Shown: positions 54,314 through 63,636 of the stretch, in pieces
Layout of the letters: the number at the start of each line of letters is the position of its first letter
How positions within the stretch are numbered: the first letter of the stretch is position 1
NCBI RefSeq assembly: GCF_004010325.2
Contig: NZ_SADR02000017.1
Coordinates: forward strand, 104,235-168,234
DNA: 64,000 nucleotides
Reading direction: 5' to 3'
DNA from: Mesorhizobium sp. M00.F.Ca.ET.216.01.1.1
GTDB lineage: Bacteria; Pseudomonadota; Alphaproteobacteria; Rhizobiales; Rhizobiaceae
Translations under genes and position numbers: made by a program
Notes under the pieces: model-generated
What the model was told of the DNA's origin: nothing
Seen by the model: the letters and a program-made list of their open reading frames with translations, nothing else
Database searches by the model: none

Positions 54314-56137
54314 TCAGGCCGTTCCGAATGCGCTGGCGCCATGGTCGGCGCGGCCCACCAATTGCCGGAACCCGGCGAAAAGCTCACGGCCGAAACCGAA
54401 CTCATTGGCAATGAGATCGCTGTCCGCCGCCCGACGCAGCGCGAAATCGCCGGCCGGGACCAGCACTTCCAGCGTTCCAGCGTCGGCGTCGAGCCTGATG
54501 ATGTCGCCGTCATGGATCCTGGCGATCGGGCCGTCCTCGACTGCTTCCGGCGTCACATGGATCGCCGCCGGCACCTTGCCGGAAGCCCCAGACATGCGTC
54601 CGTCGGTCACCAGCGCTACATGCTGGCCGCGATCCTGCAGGACGCCGAGCACGGTGGTGAGCTTGTGCAGTTCCGGCATGCCGTTGGCTTTCGGCCCCTG
54701 GAAGCGGATGACGGCGATAAAGTCGCCGGTCAATGTGCCCGCCTTGAATGCCTCGTTCAGCCCTTGCTGGCTGTCGAACACCTTGGCCGGCGCCTCGATG
54801 ATGCGCCGCTCCGGCTTGACCGCCGATATCTTGATGACGGCGTGGCCGAGATTGCCTGAAAGCATCTTCAGCCCGCCGGTCGGCTGGAACGCCTTCTTGA
54901 ATGGCGCCAGCACCTTCTCGTCGCCGCTTTCGCGCGGTGCGGCCTCGCGCACCACGCTGCCGTCGGCGCCAAGCTTGGCCTCGATAGCATAGGGCCGCAG
55001 CCCTTCGCCCCAAACCGTCTGGACATCCTCGTGCAGGATGCCCTCGTCGAGCAACTCGCGGATCAGGAAGCCGAGCCCGCCAGCGGCGTGGAAATGGTTC
55101 ACGTCGGCAAGGCCGTTCGGATAGACCCGGGCCAGAAGCGGCACTGCTTCCGACAGATCCGAAATGTCCTGCCAGGTGATGGCGATGCCGGCTGCAGCCG
55201 CCATGGCGATCAGGTGAATGGTGTGGTTGGTCGAGCCGCCGGTGGCGTGCAGGCCGACGATGCCGTTGACGATCGAGCGCTCGTCGATCATCCGGCCGGC
55301 CGGCGTATAGGCGTTGCCGAGCGCGGTTATCGCCAGCGCGCGCTTCGTCGCTTCCCTGGTCAGCGCGTCGCGCAGCGGCGTGCCGGGATTGACGAAAGAG
55401 GCGCCGGGCGTGTGCAGGCCCATGATCTCCATCAGCATCTGGTTGGAGTTGGCCGTGCCGTAGAAGGTGCAGGTTCCCGGCCCATGATAGGATTTGGACT
55501 CGGCCTCGAGCAGTTCGGCTCTTCCTGCCTTGCCCTCGGCATAGAGCTGGCGGACCTTCGCCTTTTCGTCGTTCGGAATGCCTGTGGTCATCGGTCCGGC
55601 CGGGACGAACACCGCCGGCAGATGGCCGAAGGTCAGCGCCGCGATCACCAGCCCCGGCACGATCTTGTCGCAGACGCCGAGATAGACGGCGGCGTCGAAC
55701 ATGTTGTGCGATAAGCCGATCGCAGCGGCCATGGCGATGACGTCGCGCGAGAACAGTGACAGTTCCATGCCGGGCTGGCCCTGGGTGACACCGTCGCACA
55801 TTGCCGGCACTCCGCCGGCCACCTGAGCGATGCCGCCGGCCTCGCGCGCCGCGTCCTTGATCAGTGCCGGAAACGTCTCGAAAGGCTGATGCGCTGACAG
55901 CATGTCGTTGTACGAGGTAATGATGCCGAGGTTCGGCACCCGGTCGCCACCGAGCGCCAATTTCTCCGACGGGCTGCAGACCGCAAAACCATGTGCGAGG
56001 TTGCCGCAGGAAAGCACGGCCCGGTTGGCGGTGCGGTTCGAGGCCTCTGCGATGCGGCCGAGATAGGCCTCGCGGCCTGGCATGGAGCGCTGGCGGATGC
56101 GCTCGGTGATGGCTTCGATGTCGCGTCTTGCGGTCAT
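54314..56137 (-). CDS. edd: Phosphogluconate dehydratase
   Basis: 607 aa of the IlvD/Edd family: CDGVTQGQPGMELSLFSRDVIAM, CDKIVPG and GTCTFYGTANSNQM carry the cysteines for the iron-sulphur cluster. It turns 6-phosphogluconate into KDPG, the first Entner-Doudoroff step. Last gene of the zwf-pgl-edd operon; eda is not in the window. Confidence 0.97.
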   Translation of the reverse strand: MTARRDIEAITERIRQRSMPGREAYLGRIAEASNRTANRAVLSCGNLAHGFAVCSPSEKLALGGDRVPNLGIITSYNDMLSAHQPFETFPALIKDAAREAGGIAQVAGGVPAMCDGVTQGQPGMELSLFSRDVIAMAAAIGLSHNMFDAAVYLGVCDKIVPGLVIAALTFGHLPAVFVPAGPMTTGIPNDEKAKVRQLYAEGKAGRAELLEAESKSYHGPGTCTFYGTANSNQMLMEIMGLHTPGASFVNPGTPLRDALTREATKRALAITALGNAYTPAGRMIDERSIVNGIVGLHATGGSTNHTIHLIAMAAAAGIAITWQDISDLSEAVPLLARVYPNGLADVNHFHAAGGLGFLIRELLDEGILHEDVQTVWGEGLRPYAIEAKLGADGSVVREAAPRESGDEKVLAPFKKAFQPTGGLKMLSGNLGHAVIKISAVKPERRIIEAPAKVFDSQQGLNEAFKAGTLTGDFIAVIRFQGPKANGMPELHKLTTVLGVLQDRGQHVALVTDGRMSGASGKVPAAIHVTPEAVEDGPIARIHDGDIIRLDADAGTLEVLVPAGDFALRRAADSDLIANEFGFGRELFAGFRQLVGRADHGASAFGTA

Positions 56138-56210
56138 GGCGGTCGGTCCTTTCAGGCGAGGTCCCGGAAACGCCTACCGGCTATCTGCCGGGACCATCAG
56201 CAAGTTGAAA

Positions 56211-56927
56211 TCAGCGTGCCCAGAAAACCTCTACAGGCCTCTGGGTTGCCTCGATCACGGCGCGAATGGGCTTTCGCTTTCCAAGCCCCATCGCGTCCTC
56301 GAATGCGGTGCGCTTTTCCTCACCTTCGATATGCAGTGCGATGAAGCCGGCGCTGACGATCCGCGCCAGCGGCAACGTCAAGCGTGGCTCGCCTGCGCTT
56401 GCAGCGTGAACCGGCAGCACGATGCTCTCAGAGGATGGGTCGAGCAGTTTTGCCAGTTCCTCGGCGTCGGGAAAGAACGAGGCGGTATGGCCGTCGGTTC
56501 CCATGCCGAGCAGGACGACATCGAGCGGCCAGGACAGCGATTGCAGCGCAGCGCTGTCGGAAACGGCAGCATCCTCGATGCTTGCGTTGTCATGATAGAG
56601 AGGCACGAAACGTGCGGTCGCAGCTGCGTTTTGCAGGAGATTGGCGGCAACCAGGCCGGCGTTGGAACGCGGCGAAGAAGCCGGTACGAAACGTTCGTCG
56701 ACCAGCGTCACCGTGACCTTGTCCCATGCGATCGGGATCATCGAGAGTGCCGCAAAAAATTTTGCCGGTGTCGTGCCACCGGAAACGGCGAGCAGCCCTG
56801 TGCCGCGCTCGGCGATCGCCTTGGTCAGACGGCCGGCGACATGACCGGCAAGGGCTGCCGCCAATTCCTGGCGCCCGGCGAAGGCATGCCAGTTGTAGGC
56901 AGTGCCGTTCAATTGCTCTCGTGCCAT
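56211..56927 (-). CDS. pgl: 6-phosphogluconolactonase
   Basis: 238 aa from MAREQLNGTAYNWH, overlapping the zwf stop by 19 bp. AVSGGTTP (phosphate loop) and VTLVDERFVPASSPRSNAG are the family signatures, followed by LLGMGTDGHTASFFP. Hydrolyses 6-phosphogluconolactone between Zwf and Edd. Confidence 0.96.
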   Translation of the reverse strand: MAREQLNGTAYNWHAFAGRQELAAALAGHVAGRLTKAIAERGTGLLAVSGGTTPAKFFAALSMIPIAWDKVTVTLVDERFVPASSPRSNAGLVAANLLQNAAATARFVPLYHDNASIEDAAVSDSAALQSLSWPLDVVLLGMGTDGHTASFFPDAEELAKLLDPSSESIVLPVHAASAGEPRLTLPLARIVSAGFIALHIEGEEKRTAFEDAMGLGKRKPIRAVIEATQRPVEVFWAR

Positions 56928-58378
56928 GTCCGCCCGTCGCGTTCGATCAGTGCGATGGAGGCCGAGGGACCCCAGGTGCCGGCGGTGTAGCCCTGGGCTT
57001 CCTGCCTTGCGCTTTCCCAGGCGTCCTGGATCGGGTCGATCCATTTCCACGCCGCCTCGACCTCGTCGCGGCGCATGAACAGCGTCTGGTTGCCGCGCAC
57101 GACATCCATGATCAGCCGTTCATAGGCATCGGGCGCGCGGCCGTCGAAGGACTGCGCGAAGCTCATGTCGAGCGGGATCTGGCGCAGCCGCATGCCGCCC
57201 GGCCCAGGATCCTTGATCATGATGAACTGCTTGACGCCTTCGTCTGGCTGCAGCCTGATCACCAGCTGGTTGGCGAAGATCGGTCCGGCGCTATCGCCGA
57301 AGATCGAGTGCGGGATTGGCTTGAACTCGATGACGATTTCGGAGACGCGGGTCGCCAGCCGCTTGCCGGTCCTGAGGTAGAAAGGAACGCCCGCCCAGCG
57401 CCAGTTGCCGATCTCAGCTTTGATCGCGACGAAGGTCTCGGTGTTGCTGTCCTTGCCGAGTTCCTCGACATAGCCTTTCACCGGTCCGCCGGCCGAGGCT
57501 CCGGCGCGGTACTGGCCACGCACCGTATGCTTCGGCGCTTCATTGCCGTTGATGCGTTTCAGCGCCCGCAATACCTTCAGCTTTTCGTCGCGCACGGCGT
57601 CGGCGTCCATCGACGACGGCGCCTCCATGGCAACCAGGCAGAGCAGCTGCAGCATGTGGTTCTGCACCATGTCGCGTAGCGCGCCGGCCTTGTCATAGTA
57701 GGTGACGCGATCTTCCAGGCCGACGGTCTCGGCCACGGTGATCTGCACATGGTCGACATTGGCGGAATTCCACAGCGGCTCGTAGAGCGCATTGGCGAAG
57801 CGCAGCGCCATCAGGTTCTGCACCGTCTCCTTGCCGAGATAGTGATCGATGCGGAAAATCTGGCTTTCATGGAAATCGTCGCCGACCAAGTCGTTCAGCG
57901 CGCGCGCCGAGTCAAGGTCGCGGCCGATCGGCTTCTCCAGCACGATGCGCGAGTTCGGCGTGATCAGCTTGTGCTCTTTCAGCTTGTGCGAGATGTCGCC
58001 GAACAGCGCCGGCGCCACCGCCAGATAGAAGGCGCGGATACATTCGCTGTTGCCGATTGCCTCCGTCAATTTGTCGAAGCCCGCGCCGGTGGTGGCGTCG
58101 GCCGAGACGTAGGAAAGGCGGGCAAGGAACGTCTTCAGCTCCGTGGCATCGATGTCGGCCGGTTTCACATGGTCGGAAATCGCCTGCTTGGCGAAAATCT
58201 GAAATTCCTCATCGGTCATTTTCGAGCGCGAGGTGCCGATGATCCGCGTCGGTTCGGAAAACTGATGGTCGCGCTGGCGATAGTAGAGCGACGGCAGAAG
58301 CTTGCGTTCCGACAGATCGCCGGTGCCGCCGAAAATGATGAAGTCGAAAGGATCGACAGGGATGATCTGGCTGGTCAT
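56909..58378 (-). CDS. zwf: Glucose-6-phosphate dehydrogenase
   Basis: 489 aa. The dinucleotide motif FGGTGDLSERKLLPSLY is near the start, and RIDHYLGKETVQN carries the catalytic His and substrate Lys. First gene of the zwf-pgl-edd operon that feeds the Entner-Doudoroff pathway, the main glucose route in rhizobia. The promoter should lie within 58379-58622, shared divergently with the SDR gene; I see no certain operator. Confidence 0.97.
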   Translation of the reverse strand: MTSQIIPVDPFDFIIFGGTGDLSERKLLPSLYYRQRDHQFSEPTRIIGTSRSKMTDEEFQIFAKQAISDHVKPADIDATELKTFLARLSYVSADATTGAGFDKLTEAIGNSECIRAFYLAVAPALFGDISHKLKEHKLITPNSRIVLEKPIGRDLDSARALNDLVGDDFHESQIFRIDHYLGKETVQNLMALRFANALYEPLWNSANVDHVQITVAETVGLEDRVTYYDKAGALRDMVQNHMLQLLCLVAMEAPSSMDADAVRDEKLKVLRALKRINGNEAPKHTVRGQYRAGASAGGPVKGYVEELGKDSNTETFVAIKAEIGNWRWAGVPFYLRTGKRLATRVSEIVIEFKPIPHSIFGDSAGPIFANQLVIRLQPDEGVKQFIMIKDPGPGGMRLRQIPLDMSFAQSFDGRAPDAYERLIMDVVRGNQTLFMRRDEVEAAWKWIDPIQDAWESARQEAQGYTAGTWGPSASIALIERDGRTWHESN

Positions 58379-58622
58379 GATTTGTCCGCTTTGACGCCGG
58401 TCGCAGTAGCGTGGCTGATATATTCTAATCGATTTAATCTTTCCAGTGCCATTGCGTCACAGCTAAGTGTGCCCTTGACACCGGCGCAACCCGGAGGCTT
58501 GTCGGCGGGCGATGGCTCCGGGAAGCCCTTCGCAGATGCAGCATAAAGCCGGATCGAAGCGAAAGCCAAAGGAGAAATCGACGCGGCCGGCACGACTGGC
58601 TTCAATCATGAGTGAGAAAAGC

Positions 58623-59369
58623 ATGCGCCTGAAAAACAAGGTAGCCATCATCACCGGCGCCGCGTCCGGCTTCGGCGAGGGCATGGCCAAGCGCTTTGCC
58701 GAGGAGGGCGCCAGGGTCGTCGTCGCCGACCTCAACGCCACGGGCGCCGAACGCGTGGCCAGCGAAATTGGCGAGGCGGCGATCTGGACCAAGACGGATG
58801 TTTCGTCGCGTTCGCAATTCGACGAAATGGTCCATGCCGCCAGGAGGGCCTTCGGCTGCATCGACATCATGGTCAACAATGCGGGCTATACGCATCGCAA
58901 CGGCGACATGCTCGACGTCAGCGAAGAAACGTTCGATCTGATCACGGCCGTCAACATGAAGGCGATCTACCACTCGGCACTGGCTGTGGTGCCGGTCATG
59001 GAAGCCCAAGGGGGCGGTGTGATCCTGACCACTGCCTCCACCGCCGGCCTCAGGCCCCGCCCTGGTCTCACTTGGTACAATGCCTCGAAGGGCTGGGCGA
59101 TCACCGCTACCAAGTCGATGGCGGTGGAGCTTGCGCCCAGGAACATCCGTGTCAACTGCCTCTGCCCCGTCGCCGGCGAGACCGGTATGCTGGAGAAATT
59201 CATGGGCACCGATACGCCCGAGATCCGCGAGAAGTTCCGCGCGTCAATCCCGCTCGGCCGGCTTTCGACGCCGCTCGACATTGCCAATGCAGCACTCTGG
59301 CTGGCTTCGGACGAAGCCGCCTTCATCACCGGCGTGGCGCTGGAGGTCGATGGCGGGCGCTGCATCTGA
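58623..59369 (+). CDS. Short-chain dehydrogenase/reductase
   Basis: 248 aa from MRLKNKVAIITGAASGFGEGMA (TGxxxGxG cofactor motif). NNAG, catalytic Ser in TTASTAG, and YNASK supply the active site; DL near residue 36-37 suggests NAD. Substrate unknown; of the glucose/3-oxoacyl-ACP reductase type. An upstream ATG at 58608 (MSEKS) is possible. Confidence 0.9.
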   Translation: MRLKNKVAIITGAASGFGEGMAKRFAEEGARVVVADLNATGAERVASEIGEAAIWTKTDVSSRSQFDEMVHAARRAFGCIDIMVNNAGYTHRNGDMLDVSEETFDLITAVNMKAIYHSALAVVPVMEAQGGGVILTTASTAGLRPRPGLTWYNASKGWAITATKSMAVELAPRNIRVNCLCPVAGETGMLEKFMGTDTPEIREKFRASIPLGRLSTPLDIANAALWLASDEAAFITGVALEVDGGRCI

Positions 59370-59465
59370 ACGGACGTCAATTCGACTCGAGCCAGCGGTT
59401 CGGCACCTGGGCGGTCAACGGGGCTGCCCCGCAGGGCAGTCCTCAAGGACAATTTTCGCAACAGA

Positions 59466-60350
59466 CTAGGCGCCGGTCTTGACGTAGCTTTTGTAGACCC
59501 AGCCGCGTTTGCCGTTATAGACGATCTGGCACCATTTTTTGCAGCTCATTACCTGCACCGAGGTTTTTGCAGGTATTGTGACCATGGCGGCTGCCTTGTT
59601 CTTCGGGCCGGTTCGCATGGTGACGGCCTTGAGGATGCGTCCGGAGCCGGCTGCAGCAGCTTTCTCGGGCTTCTCTGTTGCCTTGCTGTCACCGCCCTCG
59701 GTCACAGAAGATTGTGCTGCCGGCAGCTGCGGCTTTGGAGTGGGGATAGCGGCAGTTTGCGCGCCGTCGTCTGTTGCCGGACTGGGAGCGGCAACCTTGG
59801 AAAGCAAAGCCGTGGCGTTGGTCTTCTGCGCTGCCGGTTCGGCGAATGCAGCAGAAGTTGACGGTTTATCGGCTGCTTGTTCAGTCTGGCTGGCTATTTG
59901 GTCAGACGCTGCCGCTGCCGCATTTGACGCAGTTTTCGAACCCGACCCGGTCCAGCGGGGATCGTTGGAGGCCAGTGCAGGAATCTCGGCCTCCATGGCA
60001 GCCGCCCCCGGTGAAACCGCGTCGGCCTTGTGCGCCGCCTGTGGCGCCGCTGCAGCGACTGTTGCGGCTGCCGCAACGGGAGCTATTTTCGTTGTCTTGA
60101 CCGGAATGGCCGGAACGGTCTGCTCTGTGCTTGCAATCGCCTGCCTGTCGCTCGCCGGCAATGCCAGCCACAACGCCACCGCCGCAACGCCGAGCAGCGC
60201 TGCGGTGCCGACCGCCGCGATCACCAGATGCGAGTTCGACCGCACCTCCTGCCAGAACGAAGGCCGCATGTCATAGCCGAACTGCACTGCAAAGCGCCGT
60301 CGTTCCGGCGCGCCGAAACTGAAGGGCTCATTCACTCTTGCCACCTCCAT
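59466..60350 (-). CDS. Membrane-anchored bacterial SH3-domain protein
   Basis: 294 aa with a cytosolic start, one membrane helix (about 41-66; VIAAVGTAALLGVAAVALWLAL), and a long Ala/Pro/Thr-rich low-complexity periplasmic linker (about 70-225). A C-terminal SH3_3 domain follows (about 228-294; ILKAVTMRTGPKNKAAAMVTIPAKTSVQVM...WCQIVYNGKRGWVYKSYV). SH3_3 domains bind cell-wall peptides, so an envelope role is likely. Confidence 0.85.
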   Translation of the reverse strand: MEVARVNEPFSFGAPERRRFAVQFGYDMRPSFWQEVRSNSHLVIAAVGTAALLGVAAVALWLALPASDRQAIASTEQTVPAIPVKTTKIAPVAAAATVAAAAPQAAHKADAVSPGAAAMEAEIPALASNDPRWTGSGSKTASNAAAAASDQIASQTEQAADKPSTSAAFAEPAAQKTNATALLSKVAAPSPATDDGAQTAAIPTPKPQLPAAQSSVTEGGDSKATEKPEKAAAAGSGRILKAVTMRTGPKNKAAAMVTIPAKTSVQVMSCKKWCQIVYNGKRGWVYKSYVKTGA

Positions 60351-60621
60351 ATGCGGGCCGACGTTCTTTCGATCAGAGCTGGAAATTTCAGCGTCAGATC
60401 GGCATCGGTCCCAAAATCAGCGCGGGCAGGCCCGCAGAAGTCCCCGAATAATCGCCCAGAGCCTGCATCCTTTGCCCGCGATTGTGGCATCAGTGCGCCC
60501 ATGCCGCGAAATCTGAGCCCTTGTTAAGGATTCTGCAACGTCTCGTTGGGGCAACCAACATCTGAATGGAATCAGGGCCATACCCCCGGCGGGGTTCGCC
60601 ACGGCAGGGAACCTTCGTCGC

Positions 60622-61917
60622 TCAAATCCTGTCCCGCAGCGCAAACCAGTTGAGCGCCAGGAAGAGCAATGGCGTGCGAAAACGCCGGCCGCCGGGGAAG
60701 GGCGGGATCTTCAAATCCTCGATCAGCTTCAGCCGGTCGCGGTTGCCGGCGGCGGTCTCGGCATAGAGCTTGCCGAAGAAATTCGATAACATCACGCCGT
60801 GGCCGGAATAGCCGCCGACCGAGATCACATTCGGCATCACCTCGCGCACGAACGGTTTTCTCGGCACTGTGATGCCGACATAACCGCCCCAGCCGTGGGT
60901 GATCTCGACATCCTTCAAATCGGGATAGAGCTCGGCGATCTGCCGGCGGATGTGGATATGGATATCCTTCGGGTCGTTGACTGCATAAATCTCGCGGCCG
61001 CCGAACAGCAACCGCCCGTCCTTCGACTTGCGGAAATAGCGCACGACGAAGCGGGAGTCGGCGACCGCCTCGCCGCCCGGCAGCACCTTCGAATCTGCCC
61101 CAAGCGGCACCGTCGCGCCGATGAATGAGCCGATCGGCATGATGTGCGCCGCGCTCACCGGTTCGAGTGTGCCGCCATAGGCGTTGACGCCGATCAGGCA
61201 TTTTTCGGCGGTGATCGTGCCTCTCGGCGTCGTAACCCTTACCTTGCCGCCGCTGGAGGTGATTCCGGTCGACTGCGTCTGCTCGAACAGTTGCGCACCC
61301 GCTTGCGCCGCCACCTTTGCTGTGCCGATCACCAGCTTCAGCGGGTGGATGTGTCCGGTGCCGGTGTCGCGGATGCCGCCGAAGTAATGCGTCGAGCCCA
61401 GCCGCTCCGCCGCTTCCTTGGCGTCCATGAAGCTGATGTGCGGATAACCGAAGCGGTTCACCATGATTTCGGCATGCGCCTTGTAGTCGTCGACGTAGCG
61501 CTGCTTGTGCGCCACCGACATCTGGCCGGGCATGTAGTCGATCTCGATCTTGTTGGCGGCGGCGAATTCGAGGAGATGCGCCTTGGCCTCCTCGGCGAGG
61601 TCGAACAGTGCCTTGGCGCGGGAAAAGCCGTATTCCGCTTCCAGCTCCTCGGCCCAGGCGCGTTGGCCGGTACCGAGCTGGCCGCCATTGCGGCCCGACG
61701 CGCCGTCGCCGAAGCGGTGCGCCTCGATCAGCACGACGTTGCTGCCCGCCTTGGCAAGATGGGCCGCCGCCGACAGGCCGGTGAACCCGCCGCCGACGAT
61801 GGCGACATCGCATGAGCTGTCGCCATCGAGTGCTGGATATTCGGGCCGTGGCCCGGCGGTGTCCTCATACCAGGAGCGGCCGGGTGAAATCGGGGATTGG
61901 TAGGTCATTGGTCGCAT
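60622..61917 (-). CDS. puuB: FAD-dependent oxidoreductase, PuuB-like
   Basis: 431 aa from MRPMTYQSPISPGRSWYEDTA (ATG 61908 is an alternative). The FAD-binding VAIVGGGFTGLSAAAHLAKAG is followed by a DAO fold. The N-terminus SWYEDTA resembles gamma-glutamylputrescine oxidase. The next gene upstream on the same strand is a PuuA-like glutamine synthetase paralogue, which supports putrescine breakdown through gamma-glutamyl intermediates. Confidence 0.8.
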   Translation of the reverse strand: MRPMTYQSPISPGRSWYEDTAGPRPEYPALDGDSSCDVAIVGGGFTGLSAAAHLAKAGSNVVLIEAHRFGDGASGRNGGQLGTGQRAWAEELEAEYGFSRAKALFDLAEEAKAHLLEFAAANKIEIDYMPGQMSVAHKQRYVDDYKAHAEIMVNRFGYPHISFMDAKEAAERLGSTHYFGGIRDTGTGHIHPLKLVIGTAKVAAQAGAQLFEQTQSTGITSSGGKVRVTTPRGTITAEKCLIGVNAYGGTLEPVSAAHIMPIGSFIGATVPLGADSKVLPGGEAVADSRFVVRYFRKSKDGRLLFGGREIYAVNDPKDIHIHIRRQIAELYPDLKDVEITHGWGGYVGITVPRKPFVREVMPNVISVGGYSGHGVMLSNFFGKLYAETAAGNRDRLKLIEDLKIPPFPGGRRFRTPLLFLALNWFALRDRI

Positions 61918-62050
61918 CGCGACCGGTGAATGGTGGAGAGTGAATGGGGAATGGAGCCGGGTGGGATGACTCGTGTGCCGCCACTTATCTGAAATATGAT
62001 CGAAACCATTCACTATTCACCATTCACTACCCGCCGACGAAGGCGCTTCT

Positions 62051-63487
62051 TCACACATTCAACAGCAAATACTCCCGCTCCCACGGGCTGATCACTTCCA
62101 TGAAGGTCTCGAATTCCGCCCGCTTGATCGCCGCATAGGTCGCAGCAAACGACTTGCCCAGCAGCGCGCCGAGTTCTTCGTCGGCCTCGAACAGGTCGAC
62201 GGCTTCGAGCAGGCCGCGCGGTAGGTCGATCTCGTCCTCGTTAGCGGTCGTCACCACCGGCGGCTCAGCCTTGATCTTGTTGGTCATGCCGATCAGCCCG
62301 CAGGCCAGCGATGCGGCCAGCGCCAGATAGGGATTGGCGTCCGAGGAGGGGATGCGGTTTTCGACACGCCGCGCCGCCGGATCGGAGCGCGGGACGCGGA
62401 AGGCCGTGGTGCGGTTGTCGTAGCCCCATTTGTTGTTGACTGGCGCAGAGGCCGCCTGCGTCAGCCGGCGGTAGGAATTGACGTAGGGCGCAAACATCAC
62501 CAGCGCGTTCGGCACATGCTTCTGCATGCCGCCGATGAAATGGAAGAAAGCGTCGGTTTCCGAACCGTCCTCGGCCGAAAAGACGTTCTTGCCGGTCTTC
62601 TTGGCGATGATCGACTGATGGATATGCATGGCCGAACCGGGCTGCCCCTGGATCGGCTTGGCCATGAAGGTGGCGTAGATCTCGTGCTTCAGAGCCGCCT
62701 CGCGGATGGTGCGCTTGAACATGAACACCTGGTCGGCGAGTTCGATCGGATCGCCATGACGAAGATTGATCTCGAGCTGGCCGGCGCCTTCCTCGTGGAT
62801 CAGCGTGTCGATCTCCAGACCCTGGCTTTCCGAGAAGTGGTAGATGTCGTCGATCAGTTCGTCGAACTCGTTGACGCCGGCGATCGAATAGCCGGCGCCG
62901 CCGCCGATCGGCCGTCCCGAACGCCCGACAGGCGGCGTCAGGGGATAATCCGGATCGGGGTTCTTGCGCACGAGGTAGAATTCGATCTCGGGCGCCACCA
63001 CCGGCTTCAGCCCGCGCTTGTCATAGGCTGCAAGCACGCGCTTCAGCACGTTGCGCGGCGTGAACTCAACCGAGCGGCCGTCCTGGTGGACAAGGTCGCA
63101 GATGACCGCCGCGGTCGGGTCCTCTTCCCACGGCACCACGGTCAGCGTCGAAAGGTCGGGCATCAGCTTGAGGTCGCCGTCATCCTCCGGATAGTGGAAG
63201 CCGTTGCCGTCCTCAGGGTAGCCGCCGGAGATCGTCGTCATGAACACCGCCGAAGGCAGCGCCAGCGAGGTGTTGGAGGTGAATTTCTTCGACGGCATCA
63301 TCTTGCCGCGCGCGACGCCGGCCTGGTCCGGGGTGATGCATTCGATATCTTCGATGCCGCGCCATTCCAGCCAGGCGCTGACTTCCTTCCAGTTCTTCAC
63401 GCCGCGTTGGTTTTTCACGAAGGCAGGCGTGCGGGTACGTCCTCCGCGGCTCGACGGACGGACTTCCTTTTTTGCAGGCGGCATCAA
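62051..63487 (-). CDS. puuA: Glutamine synthetase family protein, PuuA-like
   Basis: 478 aa. Metal and substrate motifs of the GS fold: EIEFYLV, EEGAGQLEINL, GSAMHIHQS, and RVPRSDPAARRVENRIPSSDANPYLALAASLACGL. It differs from GlnA at the N-terminus (a basic extension) and lacks the usual GlnA adenylylation region, matching gamma-glutamyl-amine synthetases. Likely adds glutamate to putrescine or a similar amine using ATP. The ISAs1 element lies directly upstream. Confidence 0.85.
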   Translation of the reverse strand: MMPPAKKEVRPSSRGGRTRTPAFVKNQRGVKNWKEVSAWLEWRGIEDIECITPDQAGVARGKMMPSKKFTSNTSLALPSAVFMTTISGGYPEDGNGFHYPEDDGDLKLMPDLSTLTVVPWEEDPTAAVICDLVHQDGRSVEFTPRNVLKRVLAAYDKRGLKPVVAPEIEFYLVRKNPDPDYPLTPPVGRSGRPIGGGAGYSIAGVNEFDELIDDIYHFSESQGLEIDTLIHEEGAGQLEINLRHGDPIELADQVFMFKRTIREAALKHEIYATFMAKPIQGQPGSAMHIHQSIIAKKTGKNVFSAEDGSETDAFFHFIGGMQKHVPNALVMFAPYVNSYRRLTQAASAPVNNKWGYDNRTTAFRVPRSDPAARRVENRIPSSDANPYLALAASLACGLIGMTNKIKAEPPVVTTANEDEIDLPRGLLEAVDLFEADEELGALLGKSFAATYAAIKRAEFETFMEVISPWEREYLLLNV

Positions 63488-63636
63488 TCACCAGATTGGG
63501 TTGCGGATTTCGAAGTATAGCCGTGGCCGGCGATGGAAGGGAAGGGGAGCTCACGGCATTGAACTCGGGTTAACGGCGGTTTCGGGATTGCGGCAGTTCT
63601 GATTCTGTTGGCGGCGTTGATTCGGAGAGCACCGCC

